64,000 nucleotides of DNA from CAWBBA01 sp963741625 (GTDB lineage Bacteria; Desulfobacterota; Desulfomonilia; Desulfomonilales; Desulfomonilaceae), in NCBI GenBank assembly GCA_963741625.1, contig CAVUIT010000002.1, forward strand, positions 1-64,000, written 5' to 3'. Shown here piece by piece: positions 34,613-43,792 of this stretch; within the stretch, counting starts at the first letter, position 1; the number at the start of each line of letters is the position of its first letter. The notes under the pieces were generated by a model. That model ran no database searches and had not been told where the DNA came from. It worked only from the letters and a program-made list of their open reading frames with translations. A program made the translations under genes and the position numbers.

Positions 34613-35818
34613 TTACAGAATCTCTTCCGCTGTTGCCTGCAGCTCCATGACCATCCTTCGTATGCGCTCCTCGTCCATTTGCAAGAAAACGGGTATGACC
34701 ACTAGTCTCTCCACAATGGCCGTACTCTTGGGCAGCATATCTTTTGAATATTTGGCCTCTTTTCCGTAAATGGGCCCGGCAAAGGGATAGGGACCCGGCC
34801 AAACCGTCTTGCGCTCGATAACGTGCTCCCAATTGGGGAGAAAATGCCAAAAGTTGTTCTTGAAATAAATCGCGCTCAGACCTTTCTCAACTATGCTCTT
34901 GTGAAAAGCAGCTGCCTTTGCTGCGTCCGGCAGGAAAAAACAGACGTGGGAATAACTGTCCTTTCCGTTTTCCGGCAGGGCCCTCATGGTTACGCCAGCG
35001 AAGCTCTCCAGAGTTTCCCGAATCAATTCCTGGTTTTGGTGCTGACGCTGTATCATGTCGTCCAGTTTGCTAAGTTGCGCCAGCCCGATCGCACCCTGTA
35101 GTTCATTCATGCGGTAATTAAACCCGAGGAAATTCCTGCCCTCAAGTGCTCTCCCGACTTCCGGATTGTGGTCGTGGCCGTGATCCGCATATTCGGATGC
35201 CCTCGTGTAGAGTTCCCGGTCATTGGTGATGATCATGCCGCCTTCGCCGGTGGTGACAGTTTTGTAAAAATCGAATGAAAACGTGCCCATATCGCCCCAC
35301 GTTCCCACCTTCTTGCCCCCGACGGCTGCTCCCAGGCCCTGGGCCGTGTCTTCGAGAACCTTGATACCGTGTTTGCGAGCGATGTCGATTATTTCTTGAA
35401 TCCGAGCCGGTGCGCCGAGCATGTGCACGGGTATAACCACTTTTGTCTTGTCTGTTATCTTCTTCTCGAAGTCCAGCGGGTCCATATTCAAGGTGTCGTC
35501 GATTTCAGTCGGGATCGGAACGGCCCCTGACTCGATTATCGCCTCAAAGGTCGCGACAAACGTAAACCCCTGGGTGATTACTTCGTCGCCAGGCCCGACC
35601 CCAAGGGCAGCAAGGGCAACCCGAAGCGCTGTTGACCCTGAAGTAACGGCATGGGCATAAACCGATCCGCTATACTGTGCGAACTTGTCCTCGAATTCCT
35701 TGACCTTGTAGATACCCTTGCGTTCGTTCTTGAATTCGTAACGAAAGAGGATCCCTGTTTCCAGGACTTCCTGTATTTGTTCTTTTTCCGTTTCGCCCAT
35801 CCATTCGTATCCAGGCAT
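34613..35818 (-). CDS. kdnA: DegT-family aminotransferase, probable 8-amino-Kdo transaminase KdnA
   Basis: A 401-aa PLP aminotransferase of the sugar (DegT/DnrJ/EryC1/StrS) family. The PLP-binding lysine is K186 in TFSFDFYKTVTTGEGGM. LEDTAQGLGAAVGGKKVG supplies the PLP-ring Asp, and TSGSTALRVALAALGVGPGD is the phosphate-binding region. Placed between kdsB and an iron alcohol dehydrogenase, it should aminate 8-oxo-Kdo to 8-amino-3,8-dideoxy-manno-octulosonate. The N-terminus MPGYEWMGETEKEQ with ILFRYEF agrees with what I recall of KdnA proteins. A role in another surface amino sugar is the alternative. Confidence 0.82.
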   Translation of the reverse strand: MPGYEWMGETEKEQIQEVLETGILFRYEFKNERKGIYKVKEFEDKFAQYSGSVYAHAVTSGSTALRVALAALGVGPGDEVITQGFTFVATFEAIIESGAVPIPTEIDDTLNMDPLDFEKKITDKTKVVIPVHMLGAPARIQEIIDIARKHGIKVLEDTAQGLGAAVGGKKVGTWGDMGTFSFDFYKTVTTGEGGMIITNDRELYTRASEYADHGHDHNPEVGRALEGRNFLGFNYRMNELQGAIGLAQLSKLDDMIQRQHQNQELIRETLESFAGVTMRALPENGKDSYSHVCFFLPDAAKAAAFHKSIVEKGLSAIYFKNNFWHFLPNWEHVIERKTVWPGPYPFAGPIYGKEAKYSKDMLPKSTAIVERLVVIPVFLQMDEERIRRMVMELQATAEEIL

Positions 35819-35948
35819 AAAACCTCCTCAGTCAGACGGTGCCCCCCGCCCACCGGGCACAAACAGACGTTTTCCAATGTGAGAGGAATCTCCGACTAGA
35901 CGTCTTGAGCGATGCAAGACATGCCTGTCGGAGCCTGAGTGCGATCCT

Positions 35949-37139
35949 TCAAGCGAAAGCCAGCCGATATATTCGCTCCGCCTCTTCTTTACCCAGCTTC
36001 CTCGGGTTGTTCTCCACCGGTCGAGTCACCGTCAGCGCTGCTTCCGCTAGCATCGGTATGTCGGATTCGGGAACTCCAAGTTCAGAAAGGAACGAGGGTA
36101 TCCCTATGTCGGAACAAAGTGTCCGAACAGCCTCCACGGCCGCGGCCGCGGCCCACCGAGCTGGAAGTCCTTCCACCGGCTCTCCCATGTTACGAGCGAT
36201 CAGAGCAAATTGTTTTTCAGCCGCCGGAAGATTGAACTCCATTACGTGAGGAACCAGGACTGCGTTTGCCAGCCCATGAGGGATCCGGTAGTTCCCGCCA
36301 AGCGGGTAGGCCAACGCGTGGGCGGCCCCCACGCCGGCATCAGCCAGAGCCAACCCACCCAACAGACTGCCCATGAGCATGTTTTCCCTTGCTTGAATGT
36401 CACTGCCCTTAAAGACCGCCCGTCTGAGGTTCTCTCCAATGAGCCTGACCGCCGTCAAAGCCAATGCCTCGGTAAATACTGTTGAAGACCGGCTGGTTAC
36501 GGATTCCACAGCATGAGTCAGAGCATCCATTCCAGTGGCTGCTGTGACATCAGGGGGAAGTGACACCGTAAGGTCCGGATCGAGCAATGCCACATCAGGG
36601 AAGAGATAGGGGCTATTTATCCCGCCTTTTGCTTTCGTCTGCCGGTTGGTGAAAACTGCCGTGAAAGTCACTTCCGCGCCGGTCCCCGCTGTAGTGGGAA
36701 TCATGATCGTTGCAGCGCTCGGCAGTTCCACTTTATTCAGACCAATGTAATCCTCTGCTTTTCCATCATTGGTGACGAGGGCCGCGGCGGCCTTGGCCGT
36801 GTCCATTGCAGAGCCTCCGCCCATCCCAATAACAAGGTCAGCTTCCATCTCCCGGCCGATAGCTGCCGCATCATCGGCATTGTCCAGATAAGGCTCCGGT
36901 TCAACTTTCAGAAAACTTTTCCCTTCCAGACCCGACTCGGCCAAACTCTTGCGGGCCGCTTCCAGCAATCCGTGATTCTCCAAAGCCGGATCAGCGACCA
37001 AAAGAAATCTTCTTGCGCCCATATCGAGGGCCAATTCTCCGAGGCTCGAGATCCCGCCTCTACCAAAGAACACCTTGGTCTTGATTTGAAAGTTTCCTAG
37101 TTTATCCAGCATTCGGACCTCGGCAGATGTGATTTCCAT
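35949..37139 (-). CDS. kdnB: Iron-type alcohol dehydrogenase, probable Kdo 8-oxidase KdnB
   Basis: A 396-aa group-III (Fe-dependent) alcohol dehydrogenase. The NAD site GMGGGSAMD is at about 105-113. The four metal ligands match family spacing: D205 and H209 in GMDALTHAVE, H274 in GAAHALAYPLGG, and H288 in IPHG. In the Kdo8N pathway KdnB oxidises C8 of Kdo to the aldehyde for KdnA. It is first in the reverse-strand trio and 130 bp upstream of kdnA. Alone it would be annotated only as an alcohol dehydrogenase; context drives the specific call. Confidence 0.8.
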   Translation of the reverse strand: MEITSAEVRMLDKLGNFQIKTKVFFGRGGISSLGELALDMGARRFLLVADPALENHGLLEAARKSLAESGLEGKSFLKVEPEPYLDNADDAAAIGREMEADLVIGMGGGSAMDTAKAAAALVTNDGKAEDYIGLNKVELPSAATIMIPTTAGTGAEVTFTAVFTNRQTKAKGGINSPYLFPDVALLDPDLTVSLPPDVTAATGMDALTHAVESVTSRSSTVFTEALALTAVRLIGENLRRAVFKGSDIQARENMLMGSLLGGLALADAGVGAAHALAYPLGGNYRIPHGLANAVLVPHVMEFNLPAAEKQFALIARNMGEPVEGLPARWAAAAAVEAVRTLCSDIGIPSFLSELGVPESDIPMLAEAALTVTRPVENNPRKLGKEEAERIYRLAFA

Positions 37140-37198
37140 GCCAGGAAAAGCGTTCAGGTTATATCAGAATTCCTATGTGCGAGCAAGCAGAGAAAGGG

Positions 37199-37228
37199 CT
37201 TACATTTCATCTGGCGCTATGATATAGA
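37199..37228 (+). promoter_or_regulatory. Possible ffh promoter
   Basis: CTTACA (37199-37204) and TATAGA (37223-37228) are separated by 18 bp in the divergent kdnB/ffh interval. They lie about 40 bp before the ffh ribosome site AGGAGG (37256-37261), which itself is 8 bp from the GTG start. Confidence 0.4.
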
Positions 37229-37269
37229 AAGCTGTTTTAGGAAAATCTGGAGTTCAGGAGGCGTCCCCC

Positions 37270-38793
37270 GTGCTGGAAATTCTTACCAGGGGATTCCGAG
37301 ATGTCCGGCAGTATCTCCAGGGCCAGCGTACCCTTACCGAGGAAAACCTGGGTGAGGCGCTGCAGATGATTCGCGTCTCGCTTCTCGAAGCGGACGTGGA
37401 ATTCCAGGTCACTCGCTCATTTCTGGAGCGGGTCAAGGAAGAAGCCCTGGGGCAGCTAGTCCAAGTGCGAGTCAAGCACAGGGACAAAAAGCTTCGTGTC
37501 TCGCCCGGTGATCATTTCATAAACCTTTGTCATGAAGAACTGGTACGCCTGATGGGGCCGGCCGATTCATCCCTGAACCTGCGCTCAAAACCCGTGAGTG
37601 CGGTAATGATGGTCGGCTTGCAAGGCTCGGGTAAGACTACCACCGCGGCGAAGCTTGCCCGGCACCTCATCAAGAACGGCAAGAAACCTATGCTGGTGGC
37701 TGCGGACATATACCGGCCCGCTGCAGTGGATCAGCTTGTCAAATTGGGATCGGATCTCGATATTCCGGTTTTTTCCAACGGCGGAGCCAATCCTCCCGAG
37801 ATCTGCGAGAAAGCTGTCAAAGAGGCGGTTGCAACAGGTCGCGATGTCACGATCTTCGATACGGCAGGTCGGCTGACAGTAGATGAACCCCTCATGGAGG
37901 AACTTCATCGCATTGAGGAACTGACCTCCCCCGATAATGTCCTGCTGGTCTGCGATGCAATGATCGGCCAGGAATCGGTCAAAATAGCAAGAGCCTTCAA
38001 CGAGCGCATCCGCCTCACCGGGTTCATCCTCACCAAAATGGATGGTGACGCGCGCGGTGGAGCGGCAATCTCAATCAAAGAGGCCACGGGTGTCCCGATC
38101 AAGTTTGTTGGTATGGGGGAAGCTCTAGACCGCCTCGAAGAGTTTCGTCCCGAAGGCGTGGCCTCACGTATTTTGGGTTTCGGGGACGTCGTCGGCCTGG
38201 TGAAAGATTTCGAGGAGGTAGTAGACGAAAAAAAGGCCGAAGAAGATGCAATGCGCATGCTTCACGGAGATTTCGGCCTCGGCGATTTTCTAAACCAAAT
38301 TCGCGCCATCAAGAAGATGGGACCCTTGCAGGATCTTGTTGAGAAGTTGCCTTTCTTTTCGGGAGGACTTCCGGATTCGGCCAAAGTGGATGACTACGAA
38401 TTGGTTCGGATCGAATCTATCATCAATTCGATGACTCCCGCTGAGCGCAAACGACCCGATGTCCTCAACGAGAGCAGGATCCGCCGCGTTGCCAACGGAG
38501 CGGGCCGCAAAGAGTCGGAAGTCAAAGACCTGCTCACCAAGTTCAAAGACATGCGCGACCTCATGGTCGCGGTGGGGGGCGGTAAGATCCGGGGGCGTTG
38601 GAAAGGGCTCAAGGGAATCAAGAAGATGTTCGCAGGAGGCATGGGGTCCGAAGAGCCTGCGTACGGGCCTACCAATCCGTTCGGACTGCCGGAAGTCAAG
38701 AAAGGCAAAATGACCTCCAAAAAGGCCCTGGAGAAGCAGAGGAAAAAAAGTAAACAGGCACGCCAGGCCAGGAAGAAAGCCAAGAAAAGGTAG
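37270..38793 (+). CDS. ffh: Signal recognition particle protein Ffh
   Basis: SRP54 GTPase that targets nascent membrane proteins to FtsY/SecYEG. It starts at GTG 37270, with AGGAGG eight bases upstream. The N-domain (LGEALQMIRVSLLEADVEF) is followed by the G-domain, with G1 GLQGSGKTTT, VAADIYRPAAVDQL, DTAGRLT and TKMDGDARGGAA. The methionine-rich M-domain follows, with RIRRVANGAG and a K-rich tail. At 507 aa it is slightly long because of the tail (KKALEKQRKKSKQARQARKK). It is divergent from the kdn cluster. Confidence 0.96.
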   Translation: MLEILTRGFRDVRQYLQGQRTLTEENLGEALQMIRVSLLEADVEFQVTRSFLERVKEEALGQLVQVRVKHRDKKLRVSPGDHFINLCHEELVRLMGPADSSLNLRSKPVSAVMMVGLQGSGKTTTAAKLARHLIKNGKKPMLVAADIYRPAAVDQLVKLGSDLDIPVFSNGGANPPEICEKAVKEAVATGRDVTIFDTAGRLTVDEPLMEELHRIEELTSPDNVLLVCDAMIGQESVKIARAFNERIRLTGFILTKMDGDARGGAAISIKEATGVPIKFVGMGEALDRLEEFRPEGVASRILGFGDVVGLVKDFEEVVDEKKAEEDAMRMLHGDFGLGDFLNQIRAIKKMGPLQDLVEKLPFFSGGLPDSAKVDDYELVRIESIINSMTPAERKRPDVLNESRIRRVANGAGRKESEVKDLLTKFKDMRDLMVAVGGGKIRGRWKGLKGIKKMFAGGMGSEEPAYGPTNPFGLPEVKKGKMTSKKALEKQRKKSKQARQARKKAKKR

Positions 38794-38935
38794 AGAGCGT
38801 TGCTGCTCCACAATTCGGCAAGGCCAAACCCCGCGAGCGACTCCAGCGAGCGGCTATTGAAAAGGCAAAGTTATCGTTGCATTCTAATTTAGGGCGGCGG
38901 CCCGGATCCGGGTCCACAAGCCCAGGGAGGACACG

Positions 38936-39442
38936 ATGCTGAAAACGTTGTTAGGATTGATTGTTCTGGGATTAATAAGTGCAACTCTCAGTTATTACAA
39001 CAAGAACTACTACGTCGGGGTATTCAATGATATCCTGGGGAGAGAGGAAGATGAGAGGGTGATTACGAGGGTCGGGAGAGGCTTCCTATACGGCTTCTTC
39101 TTCCCTTTTTACTTCTCCCTGATTGTCTTCGGCCTTTGTGCCCTTCTTGGGTTCCTTATAGTGGCCGGCATAATTGCCGCGATAGTTTTCGTAATGGTCT
39201 GGGTGACCGAGAACATTTTGCCCCACGAGTGGTTCGGCAATCTGATCCTTAAACTTTACCAAAAAATGGGCTTCGGTGAGCCGGTGACGCCGGCAGCCAC
39301 TGCGGCGCCCCAGCCGGCAGCGCCCGCGCCCTCCTCTGCAAGGCCGCTATCCCCTGATGCTCCGGCTACAGGAGCCGAGGGGTCAAAAGACAAACCGGAA
39401 GAGCCTGGCATAAACGTGACGCGGACTCACAAGCTCGATTGA
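38936..39442 (+). CDS. Small multi-pass membrane protein of unknown function
   Basis: A 168-aa protein with an N-terminal hydrophobic helix (LLGLIVLGLISATLSYY) and two further membrane segments: FFFPFYFSLIVFGLCALLGF and the adjoining VAGIIAAIVFVMVWVTE. A proline/alanine-rich cytoplasmic or periplasmic tail of about 45 residues follows (AAPQPAAPAPSSA). I recognise no family. It follows ffh by 142 bp on the same strand and may share its transcript. The region after its stop is filled with palindromes. Confidence 0.65.
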   Translation: MLKTLLGLIVLGLISATLSYYNKNYYVGVFNDILGREEDERVITRVGRGFLYGFFFPFYFSLIVFGLCALLGFLIVAGIIAAIVFVMVWVTENILPHEWFGNLILKLYQKMGFGEPVTPAATAAPQPAAPAPSSARPLSPDAPATGAEGSKDKPEEPGINVTRTHKLD

Positions 39443-39820
39443 CGCGCATTGAGTTTCGCTGGTGAACAGCTTTTGTGAAGATCCCCCTCGCCCTTCCCTC
39501 TCCCGCCAGGGGAGAGGCTTTCCTCATTCCCCTCCCTCGACGGGAGGGTCTATACCAATTCGCGTTCAAAGAACGAAAATAGTAGGGGCGCACCTGCATG
39601 TGCGCCCAAAGAGCGGGCAGACACGCAGGTCTGCTCGTACAGAAGTTCCTGGTCTTGCCCATTGGACAGGGTATTCGTATCGCCTGTTAGAAAGCGAGTT
39701 GGTATTTGGGGAGGGTGAGCATCGCGGACAAATAACTGTAGGACAGGCATCTTACCGGTCGCTGAAGGTTGACCGGTAAGATGCCTGTGCAAATGGCTTA
39801 TTACTTGTGAAACGGATCGC
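39443..39820. repeat. Palindrome-rich interval between convergent genes (378 bp)
   Basis: No gene is seen. At least three inverted repeats occur. One is CCTCTCCC... GGGGAGAGG near 39497-39515. A second is GGGCGCAC (39586-39593) with GTGCGCCC (39600-39607). A third has perfect 18-bp arms at 39743-39760 and 39771-39788, containing ACAGGCATCTT/AAGATGCCTGT. The last is related to the GTGGGACAGGC family. They may act together as a bidirectional terminator for the membrane-protein gene and pckG. Confidence 0.7.
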
Positions 39821-41630
39821 TTAGTGCTTTGCCTTTTGGAGACGTTCCTCAAGTTGGTTCAGTTCCTGGTACAACCCATCGGGCAGCTTTTCACCGAACT
39901 TTTCGAAGTGTTCTCGGATAAGAGGCACTTCAGCCAACCAGCCGTCAACGTCTACCCTCAGCAGCTCGTTGAGCGCGGCAGGGTCCATCTTAAGTTCCAA
40001 GAGTGAGAGATCCAGTGCTCCGGGCGCGGGCAAGCGGCCAATTGGGGTATCGACGGCCTTGCCCGTACCACTCACTCGTTCGAAAATCCACTTTAGAACT
40101 CGGCTATTTTCACCGTACCCCGGCCACAAGAATTTACCGTTGGCATCCTGACGGAACCAGTTGACATAATAGATCCTGGGCAACTTGTCAGGTTCGGTGC
40201 TTGCGCCAATTTTCAGCCAGTGTGCGAAGTACTCGCCCATGTGGTAGCCGCAGAACGGGAGCATTGCCATCGGGTCCCGACGGAGCCGACCCACCTTTCC
40301 TGTCGTGGCCGCGGTGGTTTCACTACTCGTGATGGACCCGAGAAAGGTCCCGTGCCGCCAACTGAACGCTTCGGTAACCAGAGGTACCACCGTGCCGCGG
40401 CGGCCACCGAAAAGAATAGCGTCGATGGGCACGCCGTCCGGGTCCTCCCACTCCGGGGCAGTCACAGGGCACTGCTTTGCAGGGGTCGTGAACCGGGCAT
40501 TCGGATGCGCGGCAACGCGGCCGCACCCCGGCATCCAGCGGCGTCTCAACCAGTCGGTCAACTCGGGTGGCTCTTCATCCGTCAGCCCTTCCCACCAGAC
40601 GTCACCTGCAGGAGTGATCGCACAATTAGTAAAGATCGAGTTCTTGCTGGCTGTCAGGACCGCGTTGGCATTGGTCTTCATACTTGTTCCCGGCGCAACG
40701 CCGAAAAATCCTGCCTCGGGATTGATTGCGTACAACCTGCCATCCGCGCCGAACTTCATCCATGCAATGTCATCGCCGATGGTCTGCACCTTCCACCCAG
40801 GCATGGTGGGAATCAGCATGGCAAGGTTAGTCTTTCCGCAAGCGGACGGGAACGCTCCCGTGATGTACCGTACCTCGCCTTCTGGGCTGATCAGCTTGAG
40901 GATCAGCATGTGCTCGGCCATCCAACCCTCATCACGCGCTTGGACTGAAGCAATACGGAGAGCATGGCACTTCTTCCCCAACAAAGCGTTGCCACCGTAG
41001 CCTGAACCGTAAGACCAGATCTCCCGTGTTTCCGGAAAGTGACAAATGTACTTTTCTTTCGCATTGCAGGGCCACGGATCGTCGGGGGACTGCCGCGTCG
41101 AGCGGTGCTCCAACTGAATGGAGCCCCTTCACGAACTCGCCGTCTTCGCCCAGCACGTCCAGGACCGTGGTTCCTACGCGGGTCATGATGTGCATGTTTG
41201 CCACAACGTACGGTGAATCAGTCAGCTCCACTCCGATTTTTGCAATAGGTGAGCCTGTGGGGCCCATGCTGTATGGAATTACGTACATTGTCCGGCCCTT
41301 CATGGAACCGGAATAGAGCTTGGAGAGCCTGGCCTTCATTTCGGCTGGGTCGGCCCAGTTGTTGGTCGGACCTGCCTCTTCTTTCAGCCTGGAGCAAATA
41401 AAGGTGCGGTCCTCGACGCGGGCCACATCAGCCGGGTCCGAACGGATATAGACACTGTTAGGCCGCCTGGACGAATCCATTGGTATGGCTGTTCCCGTGT
41501 GGATCATCAGTCGCAACATGCGCTGATACTCTTCTTCCGTGCCTTCACACCAGCGGATTCGGTCGGGTCGGCACATCTCCGCCATTTGATCGACCCACTG
41601 TGCCAGCTTCTTGTGCCTGATCATTCTCAC
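39821..41630 (-). CDS. pckG: GTP-dependent phosphoenolpyruvate carboxykinase (one frameshift)
   Basis: Interconverts oxaloacetate plus GTP with PEP, CO2 and GDP (gluconeogenesis, or carboxylation in anaerobes). The N-terminal frame has RRPNSVYIRSDPADVARVED and MYVIPYSMGPTGSPIAKIGV. After a shift near 41100 the frame continues as RQSPDDPWPCNAKEKYICHF. The kinase P-loop carries the reactive cysteine in GAFPSACGKTNLAML. GDDIAWMKFGADGRLYAINPEAGFFGVAPG and FSWRHGTFLGS follow. The repaired length is about 602 aa, typical of the GTP class. Confidence 0.94.
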
Positions 41631-41988
41631 TCCTTACATGGGCGCCCGTCCGGACTCGACGTGCACACCACTACTGTTCTCAATACATTCACGGGGATGC
41701 GTTATGCCCCGCGTGGCCGGAGGGCTAGTGCCGTAGTTGCGGACCATTTCCCCGTGGGGACCTGAAAATAGGCAAAGAGGTATTTTATTCCTTTTCTTGG
41801 CATAAGAGCAAACGCTTTTTCCCGTGTCACTGGCAAGCCGGCCTAAGGATCGGTGCAGGCCGGCCCTTCAAATCTATTGGGCAAGTGTTGCCTTTTTCAG
41901 GGAAAACGGGTACCACTTGGTTGCAAGCCGGTTGGCGAATTCTGGAATTCTACGTCTGCGGGCCGTGGCCTTTTTTCAGGAGGCCGGG

Positions 41989-42837
41989 ATGCATCTGCCA
42001 TCCGGATTGCAGTCCTCGTGTGCAAAGGAAATGAGAGCCTTGCCTTTTAGATCGGTTTGGTTCGCGGCCATCTCGGTCATAATATGTTCCATCTGGCTGA
42101 CTGCTTGCGTCCCTGGCATCATGGGCTCGAAAGCCTCCAAAGAAGAAACTTCGGGAGCTGCGGCTACCACCAGCCCATCTCGGCTCCTGAAGCCCACAAT
42201 GCCCGACGACCGAGGCCGTAGCTCGCTCGCTCAACAAGCTGGTAAAGAGAAACCTGGAGATGCTTCAGGAACCTCCTCGGATACCTTTGCTGCTTCCGCG
42301 AAGGGAGCGAAGGCCGAGAAACCGGCTACTCAAACAGTCTCCTCTCTCCCGAATGATCTTGGAAGGGAAATCGCAGGATCCGGCGTCGACAAGGAGCTCG
42401 GCAGCCAATCGCCGCCTGAGAGCCCGAAGGGCGGTGCGTCCACCAGGACCGTGGTCGAAGACATCCGCCGGGATCCCCCAGCTTCCGGAAAGGCCGGCTC
42501 GGACACATCCCCGAAGGACGACCTCCCATTCAAGAAGCACGACCATGTGAAATACATGCAGAAGGTCAAGAACAAAGCCATTGACCAGGTTAACAAAGAA
42601 AAAGACGTCACCTATGCAAGACTTTGCAGAGATACCACCACGGATGAATGGTCGCTGTGGGTCTACCGATCCGAAGAAAAGGCATATCGGTTTGTCACTT
42701 ACATATGGGACGAAGTGGATGAAAAATGGGAAGAATCATTCAAGTCGGACAAACGGCCTATTTCAGGGTGGAAACATCATCTCAACTTCTCGACTGATGG
42801 CAAAGATTGCATGGACCTCAAGAAGAGGCGACACTAA
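41989..42837 (+). CDS. Lipoprotein with disordered linker and C-terminal domain of unknown function
   Basis: A 282-aa protein. I start at the ATG at 41989, six bases after a perfect AGGAGG. This gives a long n-region and a signal ending in the lipobox LTAC. A 150-residue Ser/Pro/Gly-rich low-complexity linker follows. A compact C-terminal domain of about 95 aa (DVTYARLCRDTTTDEWSLWV, YRFVTYIWDEVDEKWEESF) is rich in aromatic residues and looks folded. No family is recognised. It precedes a second exported unknown and a decaheme cytochrome on the same strand. Confidence 0.6.
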   Translation: MHLPSGLQSSCAKEMRALPFRSVWFAAISVIICSIWLTACVPGIMGSKASKEETSGAAATTSPSRLLKPTMPDDRGRSSLAQQAGKEKPGDASGTSSDTFAASAKGAKAEKPATQTVSSLPNDLGREIAGSGVDKELGSQSPPESPKGGASTRTVVEDIRRDPPASGKAGSDTSPKDDLPFKKHDHVKYMQKVKNKAIDQVNKEKDVTYARLCRDTTTDEWSLWVYRSEEKAYRFVTYIWDEVDEKWEESFKSDKRPISGWKHHLNFSTDGKDCMDLKKRRH

Positions 42838-42885
42838 TTACGTTGTTTCGCAAGTTCGGTCAAGCAACGTCGCCCCCATCAGATC

Positions 42886-42945
42886 GGTAGGGTCGGCGTC
42901 CCTGCCGGCCGTGAACCAATGACCGGCACGGAGGCCGGTCCTACC
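42886..42945. repeat. Imperfect palindromic element (GGTAGG...CCTACC)
   Basis: A 60-bp inverted repeat has outer arms GGTAGG (42886) and CCTACC (ending 42945). The inner complementary blocks are rich in CCGGC/GCCGG. Its architecture is like that of the other short palindromes in the window but the sequence differs, so it belongs to a separate family. It lies between two exported-protein genes. Confidence 0.6.
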
Positions 42946-43115
42946 ACTGGAGTCCTCCGGCTACGCGTACCCGACCGATCAGAATACGTGACCGAATTTA
43001 GGAAACAGAGTACTAAAGGTGTATATGTTATACTCAAAAGAAAAACAGAGGCTTCGAAGTTTGCGGTGGTAATGGTTGAGGCTCAGACTCCCTGCTTTTC
43101 GAGGAGGTTCAGATC

Positions 43116-43688
43116 GTGTCTATAGTTGCTGGACGCCACATTGGAGACAGAAGAAGGATTGGTTCCCATAAAGCTCTCGGGGCACTGATCTTCGGGTCCT
43201 TCCTCGCATTTGCCATCCTTCACATGTTCAGTTCGGCCGCGCTTGGTGCTCAGACAAGGGAACAGTGCGACAAATGCTGCCAGGGCCAGAGTTCCGATGA
43301 ATACTACACGGAACAATGTAAGCTGAGATGCTTTCGAAATCCCGACTACTGCATGGATCAGAAATCGATGCGAAAGCCCGCGGCCCCTCCCCCACCCGCT
43401 GCGGAAGCACCTCCACGGCAGCCGGCCCCTTCCGCCGAAGCACCCCCCAGACCACAGCCTCAGAGACCCGCGTTCAGATTGCCTGACCCCTTGAATCTGT
43501 CTCCCGGAAGAGAACGCGATGCAGCCGCGCAGATACTGGCTCTTAACGGTGTCATGCCTCAGCACCCACAGTATGCGGCAGCCCTACAGGCCATAGAAAA
43601 TGTCCTGGTGAATTTTGCCCGGGCCAACCCGTCAGGCGGCAAGCTTCCCAAGGCCCAGCTAGAAAACATCCTGCGCCAATTGAGATAG
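43116..43688 (+). CDS. Exported cysteine- and proline-rich protein
   Basis: A 190-aa protein starting at GTG 43116. An N-terminal basic region leads into a signal helix (LGALIFGSFLAFAILHMF) and a likely cleavage at ALGA-QTR. The mature N-terminus carries six cysteines in about 35 residues (CDKCCQGQ, CKLRCFRNPDYC). These could form disulfides or bind metal; there is no CxxCH haem motif. A proline-rich linker (PPPPAAEAPPRQPAPSAE) then joins a helical C-terminal domain (YAAALQAIENVLVNFARANP). The family is unknown. It sits 105 bp before the decaheme cytochrome gene. Confidence 0.6.
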   Translation: MSIVAGRHIGDRRRIGSHKALGALIFGSFLAFAILHMFSSAALGAQTREQCDKCCQGQSSDEYYTEQCKLRCFRNPDYCMDQKSMRKPAAPPPPAAEAPPRQPAPSAEAPPRPQPQRPAFRLPDPLNLSPGRERDAAAQILALNGVMPQHPQYAAALQAIENVLVNFARANPSGGKLPKAQLENILRQLR

Positions 43689-43792
43689 TCACGGGGTCTG
43701 GACCTTGTAAATTTCTAATGAATCGGTTCCGGAGCGGATTTTATTTCGCGGCATTAGCCCGTTCTTCCTACAAGATCAAGACACCTTTATTT

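Noticed and set aside
40220..41000. Two long forward-strand open frames (242 and 231 codons)
   Set aside because: Both are antisense to pckG, whose PEPCK motifs are unmistakable.
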